From positions 124,001 to 188,000 of the forward strand of contig NZ_LOHP01000017.1 in the NCBI RefSeq assembly GCF_001482305.1: DNA of 64,000 nt, given 5' to 3'. Made by a program: the position numbers and the translations under genes. The notes under the pieces are model-generated. The model ran no database searches. It was not told the DNA's origin and saw only the letters and a program-made list of their open reading frames with translations. Below are positions 9,782-19,019 of this stretch, in pieces. The DNA is from Leucobacter sp. G161 (GTDB lineage Bacteria; Actinomycetota; Actinomycetes; Actinomycetales; Microbacteriaceae). Positions within the stretch are counted from its first letter, which is position 1. Each line of letters starts with the position of its first letter.

Positions 9782-9832
9782 CAGTTTGCGCCATGAATGC
9801 AGGGAAAATCCCGGGCTTCATGGCGCAAACTG
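9782..9832. repeat. Long inverted repeat downstream of pheT
   Basis: Perfect 16-bp arms, CAGTTTGCGCCATGAA (9782-9797) and its complement (9817-9832), enclose a 19-nt loop that contains a second small stem (GGGA/TCCC). It may terminate pheST. The arms are longer than needed and no T-run follows, so it could be a REP-like chromosomal repeat. A weaker GTGTGT/ACACAC hairpin follows at 9843-9860. Confidence 0.7.
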
Positions 9833-9937
9833 ACCACAGCTTGTGTGTGGGGAGACACACGGTAGCGTTGGGGATGTACGCTCCGCGGGCAAGCCCGCCC
9901 GCTGGCCCGCTGGGATGCCCCGACGACGGAGGCCCGC

Positions 9938-10777
9938 ATGCTCATCGCGATCGCTGGAAGTACCGGAACAGTTGGCAAACACCTGGTCAGCCGGGCGCTC
10001 GCCGCAGGCCACGACGTGCTCGCCCTCGCCCGCAACCCGCACGCAGTGGATCTCGCCGCTGGCGCGGCAGCCGTGACCGCTGCCGGCCTCTCAGGCCCTA
10101 TGGATGCTGCAGCTCCCGCACCCCCAGCGCAGGGCACCCTCACCCTTGTGGCGGCTGATCTTACGACCGCAGAGCCGCTTGATCTGTCGGGCGTCGACGT
10201 GGTGGTCGACGTCTCCGCAAGTAGCAAGCTCTCCGGCTCCCGCGAGTTCTTCGGTGCAGTCACTGAGAAGCTGTTGCGAGCAGGCGCCGCGGCCGATGTG
10301 GGCCACTACGTCGCCCTCTCGATCGTGGGCGCGGCTGCGAGCCCCTTCGGCTACTACGCAGGGAAAGCGCTTCAGGAGCAGCTCATCGAGTCTGGTCCGC
10401 TGCCGTGGACACTGCTGAGAGCCACGCAGTTCTTCGAGTTCGCCGAGCAAAGCTCCGTTTCCGTTGGGCGCTGGACGATCATCGCGAAGATGCGCACACA
10501 GCCCGTGGCTGCTGCATCAGTAGCGCGGCGTTTGCTCGAGCTCGCGAGTCGTCCAGCTCAGGGGAATGCGCGGGATCTCGCAGGTCCCGACGAACTCTGG
10601 CTCGCCGATCTCGGACGAATGGCCTTGGAGACCCACGGGCTCAGCCAATCAGTCATTGAACTACCGCTTCCGGGAGCCTTCGGGCGCGCGGTGCGTTCGG
10701 GCGGCTCCCTTCCGGGGTCCGGCACCGACATCGATAGTGTGAGCTATGAGGATTGGCTTGCTGCCGGCGCCCACTGA
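9938..10777 (+). CDS. NmrA-like NAD(P)-binding protein (atypical SDR)
   Basis: The 279-aa Rossmann protein starts with the dinucleotide motif GSTGTVG (residues 7-13). It resembles atypical short-chain dehydrogenases of the NmrA/YtfG type, which bind NAD(P)H and act as reductases or redox sensors. The region VVDVSASSKLSGSREFF and the conserved WTLLRATQF segment fit this group. A good GGAGG site precedes the ATG. It is monocistronic, followed by a small GC-rich hairpin at 10795-10836. No substrate can be named. Confidence 0.8.
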   Translation: MLIAIAGSTGTVGKHLVSRALAAGHDVLALARNPHAVDLAAGAAAVTAAGLSGPMDAAAPAPPAQGTLTLVAADLTTAEPLDLSGVDVVVDVSASSKLSGSREFFGAVTEKLLRAGAAADVGHYVALSIVGAAASPFGYYAGKALQEQLIESGPLPWTLLRATQFFEFAEQSSVSVGRWTIIAKMRTQPVAAASVARRLLELASRPAQGNARDLAGPDELWLADLGRMALETHGLSQSVIELPLPGAFGRAVRSGGSLPGSGTDIDSVSYEDWLAAGAH

Positions 10778-10794
10778 GGTTCCGTTCCTTGCGG

Positions 10795-10836
10795 GAGCCC
10801 GCCCGGGGCAACACCCGAGTCGATCGTGGCGGGCTC
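10795..10836. terminator. Candidate terminator after the NmrA-like gene
   Basis: Inverted repeat GAGCCCGCC (10795-10803) / GGCGGGCTC (10828-10836) with a 24-nt loop, 18 bp after the stop. There is no T-run. Confidence 0.45.
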
Positions 10837-10925
10837 ATCGTCAACACTCGCCCTTTCCTCAGCGCCCGCACCGGAGTAATGTGTCCCGCACAAATACTCA
10901 CGCGCAAGGGAAGCCCGGTGACGTC

Positions 10926-11855
10926 ATGACGCAGAAGATCGTTCCCAATATCTGGTGCAATCGCACGGCCGAGCAGGCTGGCAGCTTCTACGCCGAGGCG
11001 TTTCGCGGCGCCGGGTTCGATGCTGAGTCAACGGTCTCGGCACGCTACCCGAGCGAGGGGCTGCCGGAGTTCCAGGCAGACTTCGCGGGAGAGGCGCTCG
11101 TCGTCGATGTCACCGTCGAGGGCACGCAACTCGCGCTCGTCAACGCTGGCCCCGAGTTCTCCCCGAACCCGTCGATCTCGTTCATGGTGAACTTTGACCC
11201 ACTCATGTTCGGCGGCGACGTCGCCGAGGCGCGGCGCAGGCTCGACGCGCTGTGGGCGCGGCTCGCTGGCGAGGGCTACGTCATGATGCCGCTGGGCGAG
11301 TACCCATTTGCGGAGCACTATGGCTGGGTCGAGGACCGGTTTGGGGTGAGCTGGCAGCTGATGCTCACTCGCCCGGAAGGGGATCCGCGACCGCTCATCA
11401 TTCCCGCGCTCATGTTCGACGGGCCCGCTCAAAACCGAGCCGCAGCTGCGGCTCGGCGCTACGTTGAGTTGTTCGCCGGCGTCCCCGGTGGATCGGCGAT
11501 CGGCACACAGTCACCCTACGGACAGGAATCCGGGGACGCGACGGCGGAAGCGCTGGCCTTTGGAGAGTTCCGGATCGGAGACCAGTGGTTCATGGCCTCA
11601 GACAACGGGTCTGGGAAGAGCCACGGGTTCACATGCGGTGTCTCAATGCAGGTCAACTGCGAGGACCAGGCCGAGATCGACGCCCTCTGGGAAGGACTGA
11701 CGGCGGTGCCAGAAGCGGAACAGTGTGGCTGGCTTGCCGACGAGTTTGGCGTGAGCTGGCAGATCGTGCCGGCGAACATGGGCGAACTCATGCGGGGCGA
11801 GGACTCCTACGCCAACCTCATGGGAATGAGCAAGATCGTCATCGCTGACCTCTGA
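10926..11855 (+). CDS. PhnB-like protein with two VOC/glyoxalase-fold domains
   Basis: A 309-aa protein with two tandem copies of the PhnB (3-dmu-9_3-mt) domain. The first begins QKIVPNIWCNRTAEQAGSFY and ends FGVSWQLM; the second spans about 155-300 and ends in the matching FGVSWQIVP. This is a paired betaalphabetabetabeta fold, and most members have no assigned reaction. The ATG at 10926 follows AAGGGAAG; the longer frame to 10746 overlaps the previous gene and a terminator-like hairpin. The enzymatic role is unknown. Confidence 0.85.
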   Translation: MTQKIVPNIWCNRTAEQAGSFYAEAFRGAGFDAESTVSARYPSEGLPEFQADFAGEALVVDVTVEGTQLALVNAGPEFSPNPSISFMVNFDPLMFGGDVAEARRRLDALWARLAGEGYVMMPLGEYPFAEHYGWVEDRFGVSWQLMLTRPEGDPRPLIIPALMFDGPAQNRAAAAARRYVELFAGVPGGSAIGTQSPYGQESGDATAEALAFGEFRIGDQWFMASDNGSGKSHGFTCGVSMQVNCEDQAEIDALWEGLTAVPEAEQCGWLADEFGVSWQIVPANMGELMRGEDSYANLMGMSKIVIADL

Positions 11856-11929
11856 AGCCGCGGGGGAGCGGAACACATGAGGTACGCGATAGCGTGGGGT
11901 GACTAGCCACGTACACAGATGGAGTAGAG

Positions 11930-12715
11930 ATGTCAGAGCAGACCGAGTACACCGCGATCCTCACCGAGACGCAGGGCCGCGTCGCCACGATCACCCTGAA
12001 CCGGCCCGAAGCCTTGAACGCGCTGAGCAACACGCTCATCCGCGAACTCGTCGACGCCGCGAGCGCATTCGACGCCGACCCGAACATTGGCGCCATCATC
12101 ATCACCGGCTCTGAGCGCGCGTTTGCGGCAGGCGCCGACATCAAGGCCATGCTCGAGCTCGAGTACGCGGATGTCCTCGCGGGCGGTGTCTTCCCATCGT
12201 GGGGCGGACTCGAACAGATGACCACGCCGACAATTGCGGCCGTATCTGGCTTCGCCCTCGGTGGCGGCTGCGAGCTCGCGATGATGTGCGACATCATCAT
12301 TGCCGCGGACAACGCGAAGTTCGGTCAGCCCGAGATCAACCTCGGCGTCATTCCTGGCTTCGGCGGCACCCAGCGTCTGCCGCGTGCGATCGGCAAGTAC
12401 AAGGCAGCCGACATGGTCCTCACCGGCCGCATGATGGACGCCGAGGAAGCGGAGCGCTCCGGACTTGTCTCGCGCGTCGTGCCGGCAGCCGAGCTGCTCG
12501 ACACGGTCAAAGAGGCCGCAGCGCTCATCGCCTCCAAGCCGCTCCCCGCGGTTCGGGCGGCGAAGACCGCGTTGCAGGCGGCAGAGGAATCGTCACTCGC
12601 CGAGGGCCTCCGGCTCGAGCGCACCGCATTCGCGGCGCTCTTCGCGACGGAGGATCAGACCGAGGGCATGCGCGCATTCGCAGAGAAGCGTGAGGCAAAC
12701 TTCAAGCACCGCTAA
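11930..12715 (+). CDS. Enoyl-CoA hydratase
   Basis: A 261-aa crotonase-fold enzyme that hydrates trans-2-enoyl-CoA in beta-oxidation. The oxyanion-hole segments are [11 protein letters not shown] and [15 protein letters not shown]. The two catalytic glutamates are seen in GGCELA and in the region [17 protein letters not shown]. The length is typical of EchA/PaaF/FadB1 single-domain hydratases. The gene stands alone with a GGAG site before the ATG. Possible functional partners are the acyl-CoA ligase at 16620-18275 or genes outside the window. Confidence 0.92.
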   Translation: MSEQTEYTAILTETQGRVATITLNRPEALNALSNTLIRELVDAASAFDADPNIGAIIITGSERAFAAGADIKAMLELEYADVLAGGVFPSWGGLEQMTTPTIAAVSGFALGGGCELAMMCDIIIAADNAKFGQPEINLGVIPGFGGTQRLPRAIGKYKAADMVLTGRMMDAEEAERSGLVSRVVPAAELLDTVKEAAALIASKPLPAVRAAKTALQAAEESSLAEGLRLERTAFAALFATEDQTEGMRAFAEKREANFKHR

Positions 12716-12751
12716 GCGGTGCGGGGCCGCTTCCCGCGGCCGAGAACGTCA

Positions 12752-12798
12752 CATGTGGCGCGGGGCTGTGCACAGCGGTCGGCCCCGCGCTGCACATG
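12752..12798 (+). promoter_or_regulatory. GC-rich hairpin in the argC leader
   Basis: CATGTGGCGCGGGGC (12752-12766) pairs with GCCCCGCGC plus TGCACATG (12782-12798) with a two-base bulge. It ends 34 bp before argC and 36 bp after echA. It could terminate echA, attenuate the arg operon, or be part of an ArgR target. The sequence does not decide between these. Confidence 0.4.
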
Positions 12799-12832
12799 AT
12801 GCCAGAATAGAGGTGCGCGAGAAAGGGCATTC

Positions 12833-13894
12833 ATGACGTACAGTGTGGCGGTCGCCGGAGCGAGCGGGTATGCGGGAGGCGAGCTGCTGCGCTTGCTTGC
12901 GGATCACCCGGAGTTTGAGATTCGAACGGTCACCGGGCATTCCAATGCCGGCAAACCGCTCATCGCATCGCAGCCACACTTGCGATCGCTCGCGCACCTC
13001 ACACTGCGGGAGACCACTCCCGAGGTGCTCGACGGCCACGACGTCGTGTTCTTCGCGCTGCCGCACGGCGCATCGGGGACGCTCACCGCGCAGCTGAAGA
13101 ACGTGCGACTCGCGATCGACTGCGGCGCGGATCACCGGCTCACGAGCGAAGCAGACTGGGCCGCGTTCTACGGCGGCGACTTCAACGAACCCTGGACCTA
13201 CGGGGTGCCCGAACTCATCGTCACGGGCGAATCTGGCGAACAGAGCCGCCAGCGGACGCAACTCGTCGGTGCGACGCGGATCGCGGCCCCCGGCTGCAAC
13301 GCCTCCACCGTGGCGCTCTCACTTGCGCCAGGCATCGCCGCGGGCGTCATCGAGCCCACCGACATCGTGACGGTTCTCGCGGTCGGCCCCTCGGGTGCAG
13401 GCAAGGCAGCGCACACCCACCTGCTTGGCTCCGAACTCATGGGCACCGCGAACCCCTACGCCGTCGGCGGAACGCACCGACACATCCCCGAGATCCAGCA
13501 GGCCCTCCGCGGGGCAGGCGCGGCGGAGGATCCCACGCTGAGCTTCACACCAGTACTCGTGCCGATGAGTCGCGGCATCCTCGCGACAACAACCGCACGC
13601 ATCGTGCCGGGAACGAGCGCCGCCGACGTGCGCGCCGCCTGGGAGGGCGTTTACGCTGACGAGACCTTCGTGCACGTGCTCCCCGAGGGCGTGTTCCCGC
13701 GCACGGCAGACACGATCGGCGCAAACACCTGCCTGATGGGCGTCGCGATCGACGAGGCCGCAGGCCGCGTCGTTATCGTCGCCGCCGTCGATAACCTTGC
13801 CAAGGGCACGGCTGGCGCCGCGATCCAATCGGCAAACATCGCCCTTGGTATCCCCGAAGCCACCGGCCTGAGCGTGAATGGAGTCGCACCGTGA
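12833..13894 (+). CDS. argC: N-acetyl-gamma-glutamyl-phosphate reductase
   Basis: A 353-aa NADPH-dependent reductase of the third step of arginine synthesis. NADP motif [14 protein letters not shown] (8-21). The catalytic cysteine is in APGCNAST, and the GPSGAGK and GTHRHIPEI segments are typical of ArgC. AAAGGG precedes the ATG. Its stop overlaps the argJ GTG by four bases. It is the first gene of the arg operon. Confidence 0.97.
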   Translation: MTYSVAVAGASGYAGGELLRLLADHPEFEIRTVTGHSNAGKPLIASQPHLRSLAHLTLRETTPEVLDGHDVVFFALPHGASGTLTAQLKNVRLAIDCGADHRLTSEADWAAFYGGDFNEPWTYGVPELIVTGESGEQSRQRTQLVGATRIAAPGCNASTVALSLAPGIAAGVIEPTDIVTVLAVGPSGAGKAAHTHLLGSELMGTANPYAVGGTHRHIPEIQQALRGAGAAEDPTLSFTPVLVPMSRGILATTTARIVPGTSAADVRAAWEGVYADETFVHVLPEGVFPRTADTIGANTCLMGVAIDEAAGRVVIVAAVDNLAKGTAGAAIQSANIALGIPEATGLSVNGVAP

Positions 13895-15090
13895 CCGTAA
13901 CCACCCCCGAAGGGTTCCGCTCAGCCGGAATCACCGTCGGCTTGAAGAGCACCGGCAAGCCCGACCTCGCACTCGTCGTCAACGACGGCCCCGCACCCGC
14001 GAGCGCCGTCGTCTTCACCTCGAACCGTGCGCAGGCCAACCCGATTCTCTGGAGCCGAAAGGTCGCCCAGAACGGTGCGGCCCGGGCGGTCATCTTGAAC
14101 TCAGGCGGCGCAAACTGCTTCACCGGCGACTTCGGCTACGAGACCACCAGGCTCACCGCTGAGGCAGTCGCCCGCGAACTCGCTGCGCAGGCAACGGGCG
14201 CCGAGCGCACCCCCGCAGACATGCTCGAGGAGGGCGCCGAGCGCGTGCTCGTGTGCTCCACGGGACTCATCGGCACCGGTGACCAGGCGTTTCGCGACAA
14301 GATCGTCACGAACGTACCCGGCCTCGTCGGCGCGCTCGCCGCAGACGACACGACCGCTCCCGCCGCGATCCTCACGACCGACTCGGTCGAGAAGACTGCG
14401 ATCCACGAGGGCGACGGCTGGACGATCGGTGCGATGGCGAAGGGTGCCGGCATGCTTGCTCCGGGCCTCGCTACGATGCTCGTCGTCATCACCACTGATG
14501 CCCAGCTCGACAGCGACGAGCTCGACGCCGCCCTCCGCCGGGCGACTGCCGTGAGCTTCGACCGGCTCGACTCCGACGGCTGCATGTCGACGAACGACCA
14601 GGTGACACTCCTCGCGAGCGGCGCCTCGGGTGTCACCCCAGATGTGAACGAGTTCGCCACGGCCCTCGCGGGCGTGTGTGACTCGCTTGCCGCGCAGCTT
14701 CAGGAGGACGCTGAGGGTGCGAGCCACGACATCGACATCGAGGTGCGTGGCGCCGCGAGCGTAGAGGACGCGCTCGAGGTGGGCCGCTCGGTTGCGCGCA
14801 ACAATCTCTTTAAGGCCGCGATCTTCGGTAACGATCCGAACTGGGGCCGCGTGCTCGCAGCGATCGGGACCACCGAGGCAGCGTTCGATCCTTACGCCGT
14901 CGACGTGAGCTTCAACGGCGTGCGCCTGTGCCACGCGGGCGCCCCCGACCGCCCGGTCGAGGAGTGCGATCTCACGCCGCGCAAGACGCACGTCGAGATC
15001 GAGCTGTTCGCCGGTGCCTTCGCTGCGACCGTGCGCACCAACGACCTCACGCACGACTACGTGCACGAGAATTCCGCGTACTCGAGCTAG
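13891..15090 (+). CDS. argJ: Bifunctional glutamate N-acetyltransferase / ornithine acetyltransferase
   Basis: The 399-aa ArgJ transfers acetyl from N-acetylornithine to glutamate, recycling the acetyl group. It is a self-cleaving Ntn-fold protein; the cleavage and nucleophile region is [14 protein letters not shown], with Thr in [15 protein letters not shown] and [13 protein letters not shown] are also family signatures. The start is a GTG overlapping the argC stop. A second, closely similar ArgJ lies at 28024-29187; this copy is the biosynthetic one by its operon position between argC and argB. Confidence 0.97.
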   Translation: MTVTTPEGFRSAGITVGLKSTGKPDLALVVNDGPAPASAVVFTSNRAQANPILWSRKVAQNGAARAVILNSGGANCFTGDFGYETTRLTAEAVARELAAQATGAERTPADMLEEGAERVLVCSTGLIGTGDQAFRDKIVTNVPGLVGALAADDTTAPAAILTTDSVEKTAIHEGDGWTIGAMAKGAGMLAPGLATMLVVITTDAQLDSDELDAALRRATAVSFDRLDSDGCMSTNDQVTLLASGASGVTPDVNEFATALAGVCDSLAAQLQEDAEGASHDIDIEVRGAASVEDALEVGRSVARNNLFKAAIFGNDPNWGRVLAAIGTTEAAFDPYAVDVSFNGVRLCHAGAPDRPVEECDLTPRKTHVEIELFAGAFAATVRTNDLTHDYVHENSAYSS

Positions 15091-15097
15091 GAGCCAA

Positions 15098-16003
15098 ATG
15101 ACGAACGTCACGACCCCCGTCGAGCGCGGGCGGGCGGCTGAGAAGGCCGCCGTGCTTATCGAATCGCTGCCGTGGCTGAAGAAGTTCCGCGACGCCATCA
15201 TGGTGATCAAGTTCGGCGGCAACGCGATGATCGACGATGCGCTGCTCAAAGCGTTCGCGGAAGACGTGGTCTACCTCAGGCACACCGGTATCCGCCCCGT
15301 CATCGTGCACGGCGGTGGCCCGCAGATTAACCGCATGCTCGAGCGGCTCGGTATCGAGAGCGAGTTCCAGGGCGGGTACCGGGTGACCACCCCGGAGACG
15401 ATGGACGTCGTACGCATGGTGCTCACCGGGAAGGTGAACCCCGAGCTCGTTGACGAGATCAATGCGCACGGCCCGCTCGCTTCGGGCACCACGGGAGAGG
15501 ACGCCGGCCTGTTCATCGGTCGCAGGCGTCCGCCCATGGAAGTCGACGGTGCGCTCGTAGATCTTGGCCGCGTCGGCGATATCGTCGGCGTGCGCTCAGA
15601 GTCAGTGCTCGCGACGCTTGATGCCGGGCTCATCCCGGTCGTGTCGTCGATCGCGCCCGACGTGGATCGCCCGGGGGAGTCGCTCAACATCAATGCCGAC
15701 GCCGCTGCATCCGCGCTGGCCTCTGCGCTCGGGGCCGAGAAGCTTGTCATCCTGACGGACGTCGCCGGGCTCTACGCTGACTGGCCGGACCGTGACTCGC
15801 TGGTCTCATCGATCAGCTCGTCTGAACTCGAAGCGATGTTGCCGTCGCTCGAATCGGGCATGATTCCGAAGATGCGCGCCTGCCTCGACGCGGTGCAGGG
15901 TGGCGTGCCCAAGGCCGCGATCATCGACGGCCGCGAGCCACACTCCGTGCTCCTCGAGATCTTCACGGAGCAAGGCATTGGCACGGAAGTCACGCCCGGC
16001 TAA
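15098..16003 (+). CDS. argB: Acetylglutamate kinase
   Basis: The 301-aa amino-acid kinase phosphorylates N-acetylglutamate. Motifs: KFGGNAM near residue 38, [21 protein letters not shown] and [12 protein letters not shown]. The ATG at 15098 has a TAGGAG site 4 bases upstream; a longer frame from 15014 overlaps argJ and is rejected. The usual next gene, argD, is absent: the following frame encodes a prepilin-peptidase-like protein. Confidence 0.96.
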   Translation: MTNVTTPVERGRAAEKAAVLIESLPWLKKFRDAIMVIKFGGNAMIDDALLKAFAEDVVYLRHTGIRPVIVHGGGPQINRMLERLGIESEFQGGYRVTTPETMDVVRMVLTGKVNPELVDEINAHGPLASGTTGEDAGLFIGRRRPPMEVDGALVDLGRVGDIVGVRSESVLATLDAGLIPVVSSIAPDVDRPGESLNINADAAASALASALGAEKLVILTDVAGLYADWPDRDSLVSSISSSELEAMLPSLESGMIPKMRACLDAVQGGVPKAAIIDGREPHSVLLEIFTEQGIGTEVTPG

Positions 16004-16004
16004 T

Positions 16005-16613
16005 TTGGGAGCGGACGCCGCCGCGGTCACAGGCGTTGACCTGATCGCGGCGGGTATCGGCGCCGCAACCGCGGTGCTTGTCGCGGCGTGGGTGCTCCCG
16101 GCGCCCGCTATCTCAGGCAGCGGAATGCTTGCGTCGTGGCTGCTTCCCGTGCTGGGTTCTGCAGGATTTGGTGCCGGAGCGCTACTCCTCGTTCGCATTG
16201 ACCTGCGGAGCCACACGCTCCCCAACAGCCTAGTTTTCGCTGCGACCCTGTGCGCGTGCGGGCCGCTGACCCTCGCCAGCGTGATTGCCGGCGAGGGGTG
16301 GAGCGCGCTCGTGCCGTGGGCGGCTGCCGCTGCGATGACCCTGATCGCATTCGGGCTGTGGGCGAGTCGCACCGGGATGATCGGCGGCGGGGACGTAAAA
16401 CTCATGCCCGCAGCCTGTTACGTTGGCGTCTGGCACTGGGGCACGGGCGGATGGATCGGTGGCATGCTCGCGTTCGCCGTGTTGCTCGCTGGCATGCTCG
16501 CGGTCGGGGGCCTAGCGGCGATCCTGCGCGGCAGACGGGAGTTCGCCGCGGGCCCGCTGCTGCTCGCAGCCGCTGGCTCAGCCGCGGTGCTTGGGGCGTT
16601 GGCGGGCCAATGA
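16005..16613 (+). CDS. Type IV prepilin peptidase-like (A24) membrane protein
   Basis: About 202 aa, with some five transmembrane helices. The two catalytic aspartates of the A24 (PilD/CpaA-type) family are visible: RIDLRSHTLPN and GGGDVKLMPA. It lacks the N-methylating zinc domain, as do the short TadV/CpaA forms. Such enzymes cleave type IV pilin or pseudopilin leaders. The start is doubtful: TTG at 16005 immediately after argB has no clear ribosome site, and the in-frame GTG at 15900 would overlap argB by 100 bp. No pilin genes are in the window. It ends 6 bp from the convergent acyl-CoA ligase. Confidence 0.75.
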   Translation: MGADAAAVTGVDLIAAGIGAATAVLVAAWVLPAPAISGSGMLASWLLPVLGSAGFGAGALLLVRIDLRSHTLPNSLVFAATLCACGPLTLASVIAGEGWSALVPWAAAAAMTLIAFGLWASRTGMIGGGDVKLMPAACYVGVWHWGTGGWIGGMLAFAVLLAGMLAVGGLAAILRGRREFAAGPLLLAAAGSAAVLGALAGQ

Positions 16614-16619
16614 ATCTTC

Positions 16620-18275
16620 TCACGCCTGCGCTGGCCGGTCGCGCAGCTCGCGACGCTTGATTTTGCCGGTGAGCGTCTTCGGGAGCTCGTCAATGAACTC
16701 CACTCGGCGCGGACTCTTGTAGGCAGCAAGCCTGTCGTGTGCGAACGCGATGAGCTCCTCCTGCGTCGTGCTCATCCCCTCTCGCAGCGACACATACGCG
16801 AGCACGGCCTCGCCCCGATAGTCGTCGGCCTCGCCCACGACCGCGACCTCCCGCACCGCGGGGTGTTCGTACAGTACGTCTTCGACTTCCCGCGGCCAGA
16901 CTTTGTAGCCCGAGCTGTTGATCTGATCCTTGATTCGGTCGATGAGGAAGATCCAGCCGTCTTCGTCGACGATCGCAACGTCGCCGGTGAGCAGCCGGCC
17001 CTCGGGGAAGGTTTCGGCTGTGGCTTCCGGTTCCTGCCAGTAGCCGCTGGCGAGCTGCTCGCCGGACAGCTCAAGCTGTCCGGCGGCGCCGGGCGGAACC
17101 TCGGTACCGTCGTCATCGAGAATGCGGATGGATATCCCCGCCATGGTCCTTCCGACGGACAGCGTGCCTGTCGGTTCGTGTACGGGCGCCCGTTCGCCAA
17201 TGCCGACACCAATGATGCCCGCGTTGGACTCGGTGAGGCCATACCCGTTGAGGATGTAGTGCCCGAATCGTTCCTCGAACGCGGCGACCTTCGCGGGCGG
17301 CACCGGCGCGCCTCCCGTGAACAGCTGACGCACGGACGCGAAGTCCTCGCGGGTAGCGTGCGGCAGCTCATACAGCGCCGTATACATGGTGATGGGAGCG
17401 ATGGCGACGGTCACGCGGTGACGCGTGAAGGCCTCGAGCGCGACATCAGGGCGTGGCCGGTTGAGGAACACCAGGCAGCCGGGGGAGAGGAGGGTGCCAA
17501 TGCCGATGATCACGGAGCCGGTGATGTGAAAGAGCGGCGCGAGCGCGAGGATCCGGTCATCGGCGTTGAGCCCGCCCCAGTCGATGAAGTGGAATGCCAC
17601 GAGCAGTACGGAGCGGTGCGTGGTCTGAGCACCCTTGGCGGGGCCGGTGGTGCCTGACGTATAACTGAGCATGGCAATATCGCTCGCCTTGCGTGGAACC
17701 GGGCTCGGTCGCTCGCCGGCGAAGTGCTCGAGATCGTTGGCCATCTCACCCAGCACAAACGGTCGCTCACCCGTGACGGTTGCAGCGGGGTCGCTGGTAC
17801 GCGGGGGAAACACCCGGGGATCGTTTTCCTGCTGGAACTGCCGGTCGTCTGCTGTCAGAACCCACGCGAGGTCTGCTCCTGGTGCTGCCTCTGTCACTAT
17901 GCCCACAGCCTCCGGCGCACAGAACAGGCCGACGGCGCCCGATGAGCTGAGCGCCGTGTTGAGCTCGCGGGCGCGATACATGGGATTCAACGGCACCACG
18001 ATCCCGCCGACGCGCCAAATCGCAAGCATGGCGATGGGAAAATGCGGGATGTTCTGCAGCGAGACCGCTACGCGATCCCCGGCGCGAACGCCACGGTCGA
18101 TGAGGGCTGCGGCAAGGGCGCAACTCAGATCATCTACGTCCGCGGCAGACAGGGTGCGATCGAAGTACGTGATGCAGGGCGCGTCCGGCGCCGCATCGAC
18201 CCGGCGCTGCCACGATGCGGTGATCGTCGCCGAGATGTCGGTAGGAAAGTGGGAAACGGGCGGTTGCGTGTGCAT
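16620..18275 (-). CDS. AMP-forming acyl-CoA ligase
   Basis: A 551-aa ANL-superfamily enzyme that activates a carboxylic acid through an acyl-AMP to acyl-CoA. ATP-binding P-loop YTSGTTGPAKG (205-215), then NGYGLTESNAG, the hinge region TGDVAIVDEDGWIFLIDR, and the C-terminal catalytic lysine in GKIKRREL. It resembles long-chain or medium-chain fatty-acid/aromatic-acid ligases; the acid cannot be told from sequence. It stands alone with a weak ribosome site (GGGGTCC). It could supply substrate to the enoyl-CoA hydratase at 11930. Confidence 0.9.
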   Translation of the reverse strand: MHTQPPVSHFPTDISATITASWQRRVDAAPDAPCITYFDRTLSAADVDDLSCALAAALIDRGVRAGDRVAVSLQNIPHFPIAMLAIWRVGGIVVPLNPMYRARELNTALSSSGAVGLFCAPEAVGIVTEAAPGADLAWVLTADDRQFQQENDPRVFPPRTSDPAATVTGERPFVLGEMANDLEHFAGERPSPVPRKASDIAMLSYTSGTTGPAKGAQTTHRSVLLVAFHFIDWGGLNADDRILALAPLFHITGSVIIGIGTLLSPGCLVFLNRPRPDVALEAFTRHRVTVAIAPITMYTALYELPHATREDFASVRQLFTGGAPVPPAKVAAFEERFGHYILNGYGLTESNAGIIGVGIGERAPVHEPTGTLSVGRTMAGISIRILDDDGTEVPPGAAGQLELSGEQLASGYWQEPEATAETFPEGRLLTGDVAIVDEDGWIFLIDRIKDQINSSGYKVWPREVEDVLYEHPAVREVAVVGEADDYRGEAVLAYVSLREGMSTTQEELIAFAHDRLAAYKSPRRVEFIDELPKTLTGKIKRRELRDRPAQA

Positions 18276-18483
18276 TTGGGGACCCCATCGTCATGATTAT
18301 CGCGGCTGTAGTGCGCATCGATAATGAGCCAAATTTCAAACATTCGTCGGAGTTTGCACTCTAAGACACGAGCTTGGGAATCGCAAGGGGCTGGGAAGCG
18401 GCGCCGCGGGCGCGCTCCAAGGAAAATGTGACCGACGCCGATAGGATGGGAGCATTCAATTGGCCGAGTGAAAGGCGGGCACA

Positions 18484-18804
18484 GTGACCTACGTGATTGC
18501 TCTTCCGTGCGTGGATTTGAAGGACCGTGCCTGCGTTGACGAGTGCCCGGTCGACTGCATCTATGAGGGTGACCGGATGCTGTACATCCACCCAGATGAG
18601 TGCGTTGACTGTGGGGCTTGCGAGCCGGTGTGTCCGGTAGAGGCGATTTACTACGAAGACGATCTCCCCGGAGAGTGGTCCGAGTACTACAAGGCCAACG
18701 TCGAGTTCTTCGACGAGATTGGCTCGCCCGGTGGTGCGGCGAAGGTGGGCGTCTACGATTTCGACCACCCGATTATCGCTGCGCTCCCGCCGCAGGAGCA
18801 GTAG
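18484..18804 (+). CDS. fdxA: 7Fe ferredoxin (3Fe-4S/4Fe-4S)
   Basis: The 106-aa actinobacterial FdxA is an electron carrier. Eight cysteines are seen at 9, 17, 21, 25, 40, 43, 46 and 50, in the patterns CVDECPVDC and CVDCGACEPVC, followed by the usual acidic C-terminal tail. GTG start with an AAAGGCGGG site. A candidate -10 TAGGAT lies in the leader. In many actinobacteria dapC follows fdxA; here the citrate synthase gene follows instead. The 207-nt gap upstream shows no other gene. Confidence 0.95.
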   Translation: MTYVIALPCVDLKDRACVDECPVDCIYEGDRMLYIHPDECVDCGACEPVCPVEAIYYEDDLPGEWSEYYKANVEFFDEIGSPGGAAKVGVYDFDHPIIAALPPQEQ

Positions 18805-19019
18805 CCCGGAGCTCCGCTGGGTGAGCGCCATTGGCGGCTCAGGACACGCCGAAGTCTGGGTGCGGAAAGTGCGAATTTTGTTTGATGTCAAAGTACTTTC
18901 TGTCAGAAACCGGCATGAATGAGCCAATTGGTGCGGGAGCGCCCAGTTTGGAGGTAGGGTGAAAAAGATCGCTGCCCACACCTTGGGGCGTGCTCGAACG
19001 GACCTCACGAGGAGATGAC

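Noticed and set aside
9850-9861. Shared 11-mer GGAGACACACG in the gaps near 9850 and 42355 as evidence of a common repeat
   Set aside because: Too short, and the surrounding sequence does not match; probably chance.
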